From Chinchilla lanigera (taxonomy: Eukaryota; Chordata; Mammalia; Rodentia; Chinchillidae): 64,000 bases of DNA. Every line of letters starts with the position of its first letter. Positions within the stretch are counted from its first letter, which is position 1. Location of the stretch: contig NW_004955404.1 of the NCBI RefSeq assembly GCF_000276665.1, positions 35,300,025 through 35,364,024 of the forward strand, given 5' to 3'. The position numbers and the translations under genes are program-made. This document shows positions 12,661 to 23,330 of this stretch, in pieces. The notes below the pieces were generated by a model, which was not told the origin of the DNA, did no database searches, and saw only the letters and a program-made list of their open reading frames with translations.

Positions 12661-12778
12661 GGGGCTGAGGATGTAGCTCAGTGGCGCAAGTGCCTGCCTG
12701 GCAAGTGTGAGGTTGTGAGTTTGATTCCCAGTACCAAAAAAGAAAAAAAAAAAAAGAAAAAATAAATCCAAAACATAA
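12661..12778 (+). mobile_element. ID-type (tRNA-derived) SINE
   Basis: Begins 'ggggctgaggatgtagctcag', with the tRNA-like A box (tagctcagtgg), then the 'cctgcctggcaagtgtg' middle and a B box (ggttgtgagtttgattccc), then 'agtacc' and an A-rich tail of about 45 bases. It is flanked by an exact 14-bp target-site duplication, which fixes both ends. The tRNA fold is not functional: it is a SINE, not a tRNA gene. Confidence 0.93.
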
Positions 12779-13132
12779 AATTTTGGAAAATAAATCTCAG
12801 AGATTTACATTTGCATTGCTCTCTGCTTTTTTATTTCTTAAAGTGACTTAGGGTTATAGATCTCATTTCTAGCCATTTTGTTATTCTCTTCTATCATTAA
12901 AGAAAAGCAACATTTATTTTAACCAATTTATAAATAATGAATATCTATATTTTCTGCTCTTTAAGAAAGATATTTAGCTTCTAACCCCTCCCCAGATCTT
13001 TCGTATATGTGATACCTTAAAAATTGCTCATCTTAAAGTATTTCAAGAGTTAGGTATAGAATTATACAAATGTTTTAAACAGTATTATGAAGAACATAAT
13101 CCTTCAGTGGTTTTTCATCATAAAAATTTTTG

Positions 13133-13238
13133 TTTTGATTTTTACACATAAATTCCAAAGTAGTAATTAATAAAATGTAAACTTTATTTTGATTTTTACA
13201 CATAAATTCCAAAGTAGTAATTAATAAAATGTAAACTT
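13133..13238. repeat. Perfect tandem duplication, 54-bp period
   Basis: A 52-bp unit at 13133-13184 is repeated base for base at 13187-13238, with a 2-base joint. The unit starts ttttgatttttacacataaa and ends tgtaaactt. It is not part of any repeat I recognise. Perfect identity points to a recent duplication, or to an assembly artefact. Confidence 0.93.
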
Positions 13239-13433
13239 AAAATTTTGGTTCTCAGAAACTGCATGATTTTTTTGAATTAACAATTAAAGTAAAACAAAAT
13301 AGAACCCAGCCATCTCCCCCTGTGAGATTTGAAGATATTCTCTTTCTCCTAGAGATGACAAATTGTCATGGTTTATTTAGTCATGATATTTCTATATTAA
13401 AGTTCTGAGACTTTCAACACTTTATTCAATTTA

Positions 13434-13687
13434 TTTTATTTTATTTTTTATTTTAAAGATAAAAGAATGAAAACATATTAAAAGACACACAAACACTTAG
13501 AAAATAGCACAAAAACAATACAAGCAATACACAGGATAGCTAACTTAGCTGTACTACTGACTTTTATGGAACAGTTAATGTTTAAGTGTTTCATCAATCT
13601 TACATATCTATTTTTGTTTATCTGTGTAACCAATTAGAGAATATCAATATGTAATACAGCAACCATTGTTAATTTCCTGTCTGAAAC
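13434..13687 (-). mobile_element. 5'-inverted (twin-primed) LINE-1 3' UTR insertion
   Basis: 13434-13532 is the L1 3' UTR end in reverse orientation, beginning with a T-rich tail. 13533-13687 is the adjacent upstream part of the same UTR in forward orientation. The two parts meet at neighbouring positions of the family when compared with 2112-2495. Exact 11-bp duplications (tattcaattta, 13423-13433 and 13688-13698) flank the whole. This is the expected product of twin priming during L1 reverse transcription. Confidence 0.8.
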
Positions 13688-13699
13688 TATTCAATTTAA

Positions 13700-14979
13700 A
13701 ATTTAAATGATCAGACAATAGTTTTCTTTTTCAGTTTCTTTAATTATTTCTACTATTTGACTACCTTTGGAAACTTTTTGAGAGAGATGTTAAAATGACT
13801 AATCATGCTCTCCATCTCTTTGTCCCTTTGGATTATTCCAAAATGAGCCAGAATCAAGACATGCTAGTGAGCATAGCTCTTAAGATAGTACATTCTGGTA
13901 CTAGATTATTTGTTTGAGATAAATTGCTGGGTCTCTCACTTCATAGCTGTATGAATTGAGGGCTACTATTTGACACTTTTGAGCTAATATTTTCTTTTCT
14001 GTTAAAAATTATTGATACTTTTTATTAATTATCATAGAGATGAAATCAGTTAATATGTGTAAATTATAGCATAGTTCCTGTCACATAAGGTTTTGATATT
14101 TATTAACTATTACTATTATTGATCAATTTTCCTGAAAGTTTTGGGATTTTTATCTTTGGCCAACAGTCCTTAATGTAGGTGTATTGATTATTCTTTATGG
14201 GGATTAGTGGTTACCCCAGAACTAGCTACTCCTTTTTGTACCATGCCTTAAGTCTACTACTGAAATTTTATTAAATCTATCACTATCATTAATACTTCAG
14301 AAAACCAAAGCCAAGGGAAAGTTGAGCCACCTGTCTTCTCCAAGTGTATCTCTTGAATTTATCATCTTCAAAAGCCCAGTGATACCACTAATTGACTCTG
14401 CACATTATTTTACCCTGTGTGTCTCCCATCATGTTTCCACCTTCCATCATTTCATTTCAGGTATTTTCTACTTCTCTGTCTCTATGTATTTGAGTTTGCA
14501 TATTTTCTAAGTCTTGGAAGTCTACCATATTTATTGGCTAATGATAACGCACTACATGATTTTTTCAGAGACACTATGAGTTTACTTTTTATAAAATATG
14601 CCTCTTGTTATTTCATGGCATTTGTGGCTGGAAAAAAGATTTGGACTTGTTTCAACCAATCTCAGTAGAATGCTGATAAGGCCTTGAAAGAAGGTTTTGA
14701 GTGTGTTTTGATGTTCTGTTAATTTCCATGTAGGATTTTATGATCTATTGCAGGTGGCTCTAAAAGAAGAATGCTTTTGTCTACTGGGCCTTTTTTATGA
14801 CTCTTAATCATAGAATTCTGGCCTTCGTCTACACTTCTAGAAGATGGATTTTTTATGCTTGAAGGACCAACCACTTCTTCACTGCTTCTGTAGACTCAGA
14901 CCCTCAAACATAGTCACAACTACTGCCTTATTTCTCACTCCTAAGAGTTCTTTTGCATAAATGTTAATATAACTACTTG
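13700..14979. other. Unassigned DNA, no gene seen
   Basis: No repeat family or exon recognised. Two overlapping open frames (14322-14510 and 14417-14668) are short, hydrophobic by base composition and unsupported. Confidence 0.55.
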
Positions 14980-15070
14980 AAATTTATTAGCACTAACCAC
15001 ATTTTGACAGGCACTACATCATGTTTCTTACAACTTTTAATTATAGCATATTTTCTTTTTTATGGTGACC
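14980..15070 (+). repeat. Probable MIR SINE fragment
   Basis: Starts 'gaaatttattagcactaacca' and continues with 'gacaggcactacatcatg', in the order of the MIR core. Short and decayed. Confidence 0.4.
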
Positions 15071-15244
15071 TTGAAAAACTACAAGAGACCACTTTATATT
15101 ATAACACTATAAGTTATTTTAAAAATAATCCATAGAGAGTAATGCATTCATTTTCTTTCTATGTCTTTAAGTATAGATTTCAATAAAATAATCAAATAAC
15201 ATTTTACACTTAGTTTTGAAAAATAAGAGAAAGTCACCCCTAAG

Positions 15245-15420
15245 TATTATTTAAAGGTACTATTCTGGCAACGACTACAAAACATTTTATTATGTAGTCT
15301 TCAAAACAATTCCATGAAGTAAACGCCCTTCTCTTTTACTAAAGAAACAGTTGAGTTTCCAAGAACATAAGTAGTTTGTCCAATAACAAGAAATGCCACA
15401 TAATGAATCTAGGATATAAA
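15245..15420 (+). repeat. MIR SINE fragment
   Basis: The stretch holds counterparts of the MIR 'ttaatcctcacaacaa-cctatgagg-ta' part ('tcttcaaaacaattccatgaagtaa') and of the 'gaaactgagg' and 'aagtaacttgcccaa' parts. No tail or flanking duplication. Confidence 0.6.
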
Positions 15421-17585
15421 TTCTGTTGGATAAACATTTCATTTCATATAAACAATAAAAATCTAGAATATATTGTTATACAGAATATTCTCTTCAACAG
15501 AATGTATTTCTTTTTAAGATTTATATGAGTGCCATATAGTACCACATAATAATATGTACACCTACAAAACAGACTCAAAGAATAAATTATTAGAGAAGGA
15601 GATAGTTTTATATTGTCTGAGAAGCCTATTCAAAGTATATAGAGAAATCTTTAGCTTGAGACTAAAACAGGGAGCCAGATCTGTTTATATTCCAACATAT
15701 TATCCATTTAATCTAGTTGCTTTTAGTGGTAAAAACCTATAATTTATTTATTTTTTATTGAAAAATGCAAAAGGTTAAAAGTTTAAATTTCAGTTTTAGA
15801 ACAACACAGAACATGAGGTTTAAAATAAAAATGTCTCCAAATTAATTTATATTATTAAGCAAGTTATGATTTAGCTGAAGCTAAACTGACTGATGTTACT
15901 ACATGCAAAATTATTCCATAATATTTCAGGGTGCAGCGTTGAGACCTAGTATAAAGAGGGAAATGAGATTCCCAGATCAATTCCAAACTCTTTGTATTGT
16001 TTGAGTTTATTTCAAATACTTCCTCTGGGACTTTTAGATGGTGGGGTTCAGGGCAACTATGTTTTCAATACACATGGGAATTTATAGGATGTAATTATTA
16101 GGAAGCATGGCTTATGTGATTTACTGTGAAAAAATTCACTGGAAAATCAAATAATGAAAATTTCATATTTCTCTATAATTTAATAACAGTACATATGTAG
16201 TATTTGGAGATAATTACGTAGGTGAAATAACAGTGAAGAAAATAAATGTATAATACTTTTTTTCCACCATAATTGGGATATCAAAGTCATGAATATAATT
16301 GTTGAATAAGTTCAGTTTCCAAATAAATTGGGGTGGTATATTGTTTAAAAACTAACCTACATTATTTTTAAATTATGTGTTCTTCAATAACTGAGCAGAA
16401 GTGACTATGATAAATTCTAATCACATAGGCTGTTTCATATTCAATATAATATGAAGACACTTGATTTATAATAATCCAAAGGAAAAATACAAACATAAGT
16501 AGGAATATTATCCCCATGCAACAGAAGGTAGGGATATTCATGCAAGGATTTCTCCAAGAGTATTATTTTATTGAATGATGTAAGTGATTTATACTTTGCA
16601 GTAAAGGTAAAATATCTCTACTGTACTTCTAATTAAACTACTTAGTTTTCTAAAAGCCTGTAGGAAAGTTAGAAAAATATAGAAACTTTTGAATCAAATT
16701 TTTTTTTGCTATAGTATAATTTAAAGTTGTTAAACTTACTTAACTTACAAGAAATTCTTTCACTGTAGCATATGTTCTAAAATATTGGGGGAATTCTATT
16801 TAGTTCGTACCAACTCCTTACTTCACCTGGATATTGGAAAGTGAAAGCATTCTCAACAGTAATATTGCCAGAGACTAAACTGTTAACTTCTGTTTTAGCT
16901 GGCAGATCTTGCATTTTATTGTTCTCAGTGTACTAATGTTTGATTGTGTAACTTCTTTCCCTCTGGAACATCTACAAAAATAGATGCATATCTTAAAAAG
17001 CTGTCTAAGGAAGTAGAGTTTTAAGTAAACAATACAAAACCTGGTCTAAAGGCTAACCAGAGTTTTCAAATATGGGAGAAACAACAGAAGCAGTGGAATT
17101 AAATTTTTAGTTACTACTTATTTAAGAGAATAAAATAAATAGTGCCAAACTACTTTAAAGAGTATAATAATATAGCTTATTTGAAATCTTATAATTATGA
17201 AAGATTAGAATTTTGTGCATATATCTTGATTCTCTAATTAAGTGCCTCTCACTCATACTTGAATGGACAATACATTTATGAACACATGGAATCACAAGTA
17301 ACTTAGTAAACACAGAAAGCATTTTGAGAAGAATTGAAATATAAGAGACATATAGATAATGGCACATTTGCACTAAGAATTTGCAGTAGTTATCTTCCAA
17401 GCAAGTGTAAAGCTTGATTGAACAAAAGATAAAGTTAATACCATCTAATATAAACAGACCATTATAGATCAGTGAAACTGCAAAAAAGAATTATAAAACA
17501 AGGGGCAAGCCACATTATCTAAATTAACATTTTTCCAGCATGAACAAGAAGGGCCACTGTAGGAAAGCAAGAGCTAAATAGTATG
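15421..17585. other. Unassigned AT-rich DNA, no gene seen
   Basis: No supported exon, RNA gene or confident repeat. The 81-codon minus-strand frame at 17155-17400 has no recognisable feature. Confidence 0.55.
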
Positions 17586-17589
17586 GCCT

Positions 17590-18420
17590 GCATTTAGTCA
17601 ACCTGAAGTAATTATTAATTTATGGTTGTCTGTGATTTTAATGAAAATGAAAGCTGTGAGGAAAGAATTGAAAGAGATAATGTGCCGTGAAATTGAGTTT
17701 CATTTATTTAGGGGCCACCTTTTCCTTTTTTTGTTGTTGTTAAAGGGAAGAAAGTTAATGCAAGATGTCCACATTAAAATTGCACTAGGATTACGTAACC
17801 ACCACCTTAAATGGTAATCATTATATTTGTGTAGAGTTAATGCAAAAGAAATTGAAACCTAGATTTAAGACCCACTGGCAAGGGCAGGAATAATAAGAAT
17901 TAAAGGAAAAAACCACCAGTACATCAAAATTAATGCCAAAATAATAATTATTGTCTGCGTAAATATGATGAATCCAGTAGCTATTTCATCAGATTTTCTC
18001 ATTTTATTCTTATTGTCATCGTGAAAATGTCTCTTTTCATGATAGCATTATTTGAAAGAATATAGTTCAAGACTAAGGAGTTAGCCATAAGAAGCAAAAC
18101 AAATCATCAAAATGCAACCTTTTACTTTGACCTCAAACAAAGTGTCTCTAAATAGTCATAAGAGTGACAAGCCTTCCAGAGAACAGCAGGCGTGTCTAGT
18201 GTAATAGTGTGGAAACAAGAGCAAGTCATGCATTTTGTAGAGCTTTGCTCTACAAAAATAGCAACTCTGCTCCCAGAAACATTTTCAAGTAAGAATTCAA
18301 GTGATCTGAATTCCTCTTGCTAATTAAAATAGGAGAATAATATGCAATGACTTTTCGGTATATTTCTTTCATAAGAGAAAAATTCATTTTGTTATTTTAA
18401 TTTCCAATTTTTAGAAGCAA
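17590..18420. other. Repeat-free block, candidate conserved non-coding DNA
   Basis: I see no mobile element here. The block contains several short homeodomain-type cores (for example in 'aattattaatttatgg' and 'ttgctaattaaaatagg') and balanced, non-repetitive sequence. That look is typical of conserved non-coding elements in gene deserts. Conservation cannot be judged from one genome, so this is an inference. Confidence 0.3.
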
Positions 18421-18715
18421 TGAGAGGATAATGTAGAATTGGGATAATGTCAATATTTGAATTTACACATCTTAGATGTCATCATTTGCTTTAAAAAACT
18501 TAGGTAGAGTCCATGGAATGGAATGCATACAAAATAACAGATGTTTCCTGAAAATATTATAAAGTACATTCTAACACATGTTTAAATGATGTCTTATGTT
18601 TTCTAGGTTGGTAGAAACCCATCTGCTGAGAATATACTGAGTAGAGTGCATATGGGGAAAATAACCCCAGAATATCTATCTCTAAATATGAAAATTTCTG
18701 TATGGCAATGAATGT

Positions 18716-18812
18716 TTTCTCTCTCTTTCTCATTTTTCCTCTCTCTCTCTTTCTCTCTCAGTCTCCCACTCTCTTTTTCTTTTACCCTTCCACTTTTTCT
18801 TGTTCCCTTCAG
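18716..18812. repeat. Polypyrimidine (CT-rich) low-complexity tract
   Basis: Nearly 100 bases almost entirely C and T on the plus strand, including several perfect CTCTCTCT runs. Open frames on both strands here (for example 18603-18815) are composed of simple repeats and are not genes. Confidence 0.9.
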
Positions 18813-18971
18813 CAAACATTAATTGTGTATTTTTTAAGTAGCTCAGAGCGTGCTGGGGTGTTGAGAGATTTACATAATCATTACCTCTATCATACTGAAG
18901 CCTATATGTATACAAACTCTATGCTCCATATAATGTTTCTGCAAAAGAACAAAGATCTGAGGAAAATTTAG

Positions 18972-19930
18972 GGATTGGGAGCCCTTGCATTCTGAAGTAA
19001 GAGGATTTCTGTTGATGTTAGTTTTTGAAATTACCTTGTAGATCAATTGAGGATGCTCATGTAAGGCAATGTGGGGTACCTGGAATTCTCGTTAGCATTC
19101 AGGGGCAACCAGAGATATAAAAGGCAGGGAATAGTGCTTAGAAGAACATGCTAAGTTATCCAGAGTAGCAACTGAAACCTAGAAATCAAGAAACAGTTTG
19201 AAGATCTACAACCGGTGCCTGAGAAGATCAGTGAGCATTAAGCCCACAGGCTTTAGAGACGTAGTGTAGGTCATCTCACTGAGGAAGAAAAAGCCATATT
19301 ATCTCAGGGGGAGGTATATAAATTATACACTGTAACTCAAGTGCACGGCAAGCAGAATGGAGGTGAAAGTAGCAAATACATTACTCTGTGAGGGAAAGAC
19401 AAATACAATTTCTCACAGGGCCTGGTAGGACTCAAATAACAGACATTACAGGTGATTGTGGACCAGGATTCCAGAGCACCTCAATGCCTTCTTGGTGTTC
19501 CAGGTTAGAAAAGATTGTTAAATTGTGTTAACATACCTTTGTTAACGAATTTCACATGAATTGATACATTTCAGCAACACATCATATAATATTGATATAA
19601 GAATCTTGTAATATTCTGACAATGTTTCTGAAGGTTTAGGCATTAGAATCTCCTGACTAGAATCCTTTGTATTAAAAGTAGTGTTTTCCATAGCCCGTCA
19701 GAGTTTCAAGCATACTAAACTTAGTTTACAGTCCTGGCATACGTTCGTATTTAAAGAAGCCATGTGACCCATGCAGGTCAAAGGTTAAAAAGTAAAGCCA
19801 TAACCTTAAAAGGAACATTTAGGCTTAAAACTTGTGCTACCTAGGTAACTAAAGATTTAGAATGCTCATAACTTATCTTAAAATAAGAATTAAGTTATTT
19901 CACTTCTACAAAGACCATGTGTATTTCCCC
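18972..19930. other. Unassigned DNA, no gene seen
   Basis: The part at 19060-19500 is less AT-rich than its surroundings and could be an old LTR or single-copy DNA. I recognise no family and no coding frame. Confidence 0.5.
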
Positions 19931-19933
19931 ATC

Positions 19934-20455
19934 TGCTATAAGTCTGAAATGTCCCCTAAAGAGTCATGTTTTGAGACTTGGCCTCCAATACGGGAATATT
20001 CAAAGTTGGGGTCAGGGAAGGTGATTGGATCATGTCGACACTAAGCTTACCAACACCACTGATGGTAGGAACTGTTTTTTTTTTTTTTTTGGTTTCTCTC
20101 CGGTACCGGGAAACGAACTCACCACCTTGCGCTTGCCAGGCAGGCGCTTTGCCGCTGAGCTAAATCCCCAGCCCCCAGATCGTAGGAACTGAATAGAATG
20201 TTAAGAGCTTGGTGCCAGCTGGGAAGCGTAGGTTGTGAAAGGTATACCCTTCTCTGGTTTCCTTCCTGCTCTCAGATTCCTATTTGCTCTGCTGTGAGCA
20301 GCTTTCTTCTATGATTCCCTTTTGCCAAGATGTTTCTGCCTTGTTAGTATGTCACAGACTGAAATCTCTAGAACATAAGCCAAACAAAACCCTTCTCCTT
20401 TTAAAGTGTATATATCAGGTATTTTGTCCAACACCAGAAAGGTGACTAATACATC
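19934..20455 (+). mobile_element. ERVL-MaLR-type LTR, interrupted by a SINE
   Basis: The LTR starts 'tgctataagtctgaaatgtcc' and ends 'caccagaaaggtgactaatac', both typical of MaLR LTRs. It includes 'gtgattggatcatg' and 'aagccaaacaaaacccttctcc'. An ID SINE has inserted at 20075-20177; without it the LTR would be about 400 bp, the usual size. It is a solo LTR: no internal region or second LTR follows. Confidence 0.78.
20061..20191 (-). mobile_element. ID-type SINE nested in an LTR, with target-site duplications
   Basis: 20075-20177 is a reversed ID SINE with an 18-base T run, the 'ctccggtaccggg' end, 'cttgccaggcaggcgc' middle and 'gctgagctaaatccccagccc' 5' end. The flanks gatggtaggaactg (20061-20074) and gatcgtaggaactg (20178-20191) are a 14-bp duplication with one mismatch. 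The element retains many CpGs, so it is fairly young. Confidence 0.93.
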
Positions 20456-21259
20456 ATCAGTGAGAATACCATAGACTTGGATACGTAAATAACTCTCACA
20501 AGGAAGATATTCAGCAAAATATCGCATGACTATTACTATCTGTATTATTTCACTAAGTGTCATTATGAAGACAATAGAAAATTAACACAAAGTTTTCAAT
20601 GGAAAATAATTAGAGACAAATAATCAAAAGTGGTATAAATAATTTCTCTGTAAAGTTTAGAATTGATTAGTTCTTGTGTTATGCATTCAAAAACTTTTTT
20701 AGGAAGAAATGATAAATCTATGTTTTATAATTGTCGTATCCTAATATTAACTTAATTTTTATATTCACACAGTGATGAATGGGAAATAATTTCTCATACG
20801 GTTAGATATTGGGACCCAAGAGAAGATCCTTTTCATATTCCCGAGTCAAAGTGCAGAAATCTGATGTATCTGCAGAGACCAAAAAATGTAGTTCACAGCA
20901 ATAATTTTGTTTTTCATCTCTCTATTCCATTATGAATACTTTTAAATGAATTTCCCCTCTGGATTTGCCTACCTGCAAGAGTTCAAACACTTCTTTAAGC
21001 AAAGTGGCAATAAAAAGCTTTAATAAGTGCAAGCCTTGCTGAGTGAGGAATCATTAGTGTAGAGGTGCAGAAAAACACTCTTTCTTATTTGAAGGAAAGT
21101 GTTGGGAAGGCATAGTGTGGAAATGAGAGGTACCAAAATGTAAATACAATAAACTACTTACATAAATCTCAGGACAACATTATGCACTCCACCCTCTTTT
21201 CTCTTGTCTTCTCTAAAGTAAAATTTTGGGTTTTTTTCCTTCCCAATTTAAATTCTAAG
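20456..21259. other. Unassigned DNA up to the assembly gap, no gene seen
   Basis: No repeat family or coding exon recognised. The open frame at 21182-21388 crosses the N gap and is meaningless. Confidence 0.55.
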
Positions 21260-21359
21260 NNNNNNNNNNNNNNNNNNNNNNNNNNNNNNNNNNNNNNNNN
21301 NNNNNNNNNNNNNNNNNNNNNNNNNNNNNNNNNNNNNNNNNNNNNNNNNNNNNNNNNNN
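21260..21359. other. Assembly gap (100 N)
   Basis: Exactly 100 N, a common placeholder length for a gap of unknown size. The first real bases after it are a run of 22 T, so the break probably lies at a homopolymer. Confidence 0.97.
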
Positions 21360-21640
21360 TTTTTTTTTTTTTTTTTTTTTTACCTTAGACCTTGTTGAAA
21401 TGCTTTTACCTTAACAAGGTTCACATATGCATGAAATGCAGTTCGACTTTGTAGTAGTAAGACTACCTTACTGCTTGTGTAGGTATCTGTTTAAATGGGA
21501 GGGGAAAAGAATTTTGCTTTTTGCTGTTGGCCTTCTTAGTAAGACACTTATTTTACACAGTACTTGAGAAAAAAAAGTGGTGCTTGAAACTAGAAAGTTT
21601 AAGAGCATAAATTTTACTAGCTATACAAATGGTGGGGCTG
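21360..21640 (-). other. Poly-T followed by unassigned sequence, possible retrocopy end
   Basis: A T22 run borders the gap and is followed by sequence matching none of the SINE or L1 families of this window. A reversed poly-A tail next to non-repeat sequence could be the 3' end of a processed retrocopy. No AATAAA signal is visible close to the tail on that strand, so support is weak. The inverted repeat accttgtt/aacaaggt lies at 21389-21396 and 21413-21420. Confidence 0.25.
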
Positions 21641-21775
21641 AGAGATGAAGATGAAAGGATACCTCTAAGTCATTCAAGATACAATACAAAAAAAACATAA
21701 AGTTTCTTAAAGTGTTAGCAATATTTGCTCCTTAATAATATGAATAAATTTTTCATTTTATATACATGGCAGATT

Positions 21776-22340
21776 TATTGGTTAGGGTTTACTCAAAGAA
21801 CAGTATCTGTCATTTATCTCTCTCTGTCTCTGTCTCTCTCTCTTTTTCTTCCTTTTTTCTTTAAGAGGATTTATTAGGCAGGTTTACATGATCAGTGACA
21901 GTGTACTGGAGAACAAAAGAACATAGCAGCCACTAGTTCCAGAAGCTGGAAATTATGGAACTAAAGGGATAAAGAATACAACTCTGGCTTCAAACCAAAG
22001 ACCCAGGAGCTCCTTAGAGAGAGTTGCTAGTAGGAATCTGCATTGGATGATTAAAGAGACTGATGTCTGATGTCCAAAGGCAATGTCAGCAAAGATGCAC
22101 CCACTCAAACAGAAGGGAACTCATCCAAAACAACTTCCTTCTCTTTTCCCTTTTATTCCACCCAAGCTACAAGCCTATTTGTCAGTGCCACCCACAACTG
22201 GGATGGGTTTTCTCTCCTCAGTTTGCTGGCCCATATGCCAATCATTTCTGGAAACACCACTTAGACACACCCAGAATTGTGCTTTACTAATCTCCTAGGT
22301 GTTTCTTAATGCAGTCAACATTCTATGGTTAATGGTCACA
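21776..22340 (-). mobile_element. Solo LTR (MaLR-like), reverse orientation
   Basis: The left end 'tattggttagggtttactc', a CT-rich internal segment, 'gaggatttatta', and the right part 'agacacacccagaattgtgc' ... 'ctaatctcctaggtg' ... 'aatggtcaca' together match a mammalian LTR read backwards, with a terminal CA. Three overlapping open frames at 22063-22298 lie within it and are not genes. Confidence 0.6.
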
Positions 22341-23105
22341 ATATACGCAGAGAAAATGATGCTAAAATCATTATCCATGTACATGGCTACATAAATTCCA
22401 ATGGAAAGTCTTGTTTTTTTTTAGGACTTTATGACAAAGAAATGTAAATGATGCTGGTATTGAAAGTGAGAAAAATAATTAAAGACAATCAAATAAAGCT
22501 ATATCATTGGTCCTGTCATAGCAAGGACTGAGATATCTGAAAGTAAAGAATGCCATGGAAGAAAGATTTTTTTTTTTTGCCCAGGAGATGCATGTCTAAG
22601 TCTATTTGTAGTTCAACTCAGAAATAAAGTCAAATTTCTGAGAAGAATGAAAGTTTATGCATATAATACACAGAAATGTGCAACATTTTTAATAGTGCTA
22701 AATAATTCTATCCACTCAAATTACAAATGTTACTACTTTTCATTTTGTAGAAAGTATTAAGAGGTTGCACAGGCAACTGAATAGGTATATTGGAGTGTGC
22801 ATGAGGCATAGTTCTCAATTTTCATGAGTTTGATGCTACATATTTATATGCCTTCTGTATTGGTTACATTATAGTATCCTAATTCATAATTTAGATTTCT
22901 ATATAACTGTTTCCTTTTTAATCAGTGGTGATACATATTTATAAGGCTATCTTATAAATACTTTTAAGAGTGACTAGGAATTAAGAAGAGTGACTAGTGA
23001 CTAGTACATGGAGCAGGTGTAGATAAATCTCATGACTCTTCTTGTAGAGCTAAGGATTCATCTCCTGTGCTGTAGGATGATAGTAACATTTATGTGTACA
23101 TACTT
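22341..23105. other. Unassigned AT-rich DNA, no gene seen
   Basis: No recognised element. A short local duplication (gagtgactag repeats) occurs near 22968-22999. Confidence 0.55.
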
Positions 23106-23109
23106 CTTA

Positions 23110-23330
23110 TTAAAATTATCAATTGAGCACAAAGTGTGGTAAACATTGTGCAAAACAATTTAAAGTCTCGGAATAATACTTTGCTTACATATCATATCCA
23201 TTTTTCCAATTTACAGAAGAAACAACTAAGGTTAAGAAAATTTAGAAATTGATGCGATGTAAAAAATTATTCAATGAAATTTGCTGACCGGCAGTGTTTG
23301 ATGTAAAAGCTGGGAACTCTGCGCTAGAGG
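23110..23330 (+). repeat. MIR SINE fragment
   Basis: A long but diverged MIR. It has an 'attgagcacaaagtgtggtaa' core start, then 'tccatttttccaatttacagaagaaac', then 'ctaaggttaagaaa' and 'ctgggaactctgcgct' near the end, in the right order. Confidence 0.65.

Noticed and set aside
18603..18971. Three overlapping open frames rich in Arg/Glu/Lys or Ser/Leu/Phe
   Set aside because: They are translations of the CT/GA low-complexity tract.
21182..21388. Open frame across the N gap
   Set aside because: Half of its codons are unknown bases and the end is a poly-T run.
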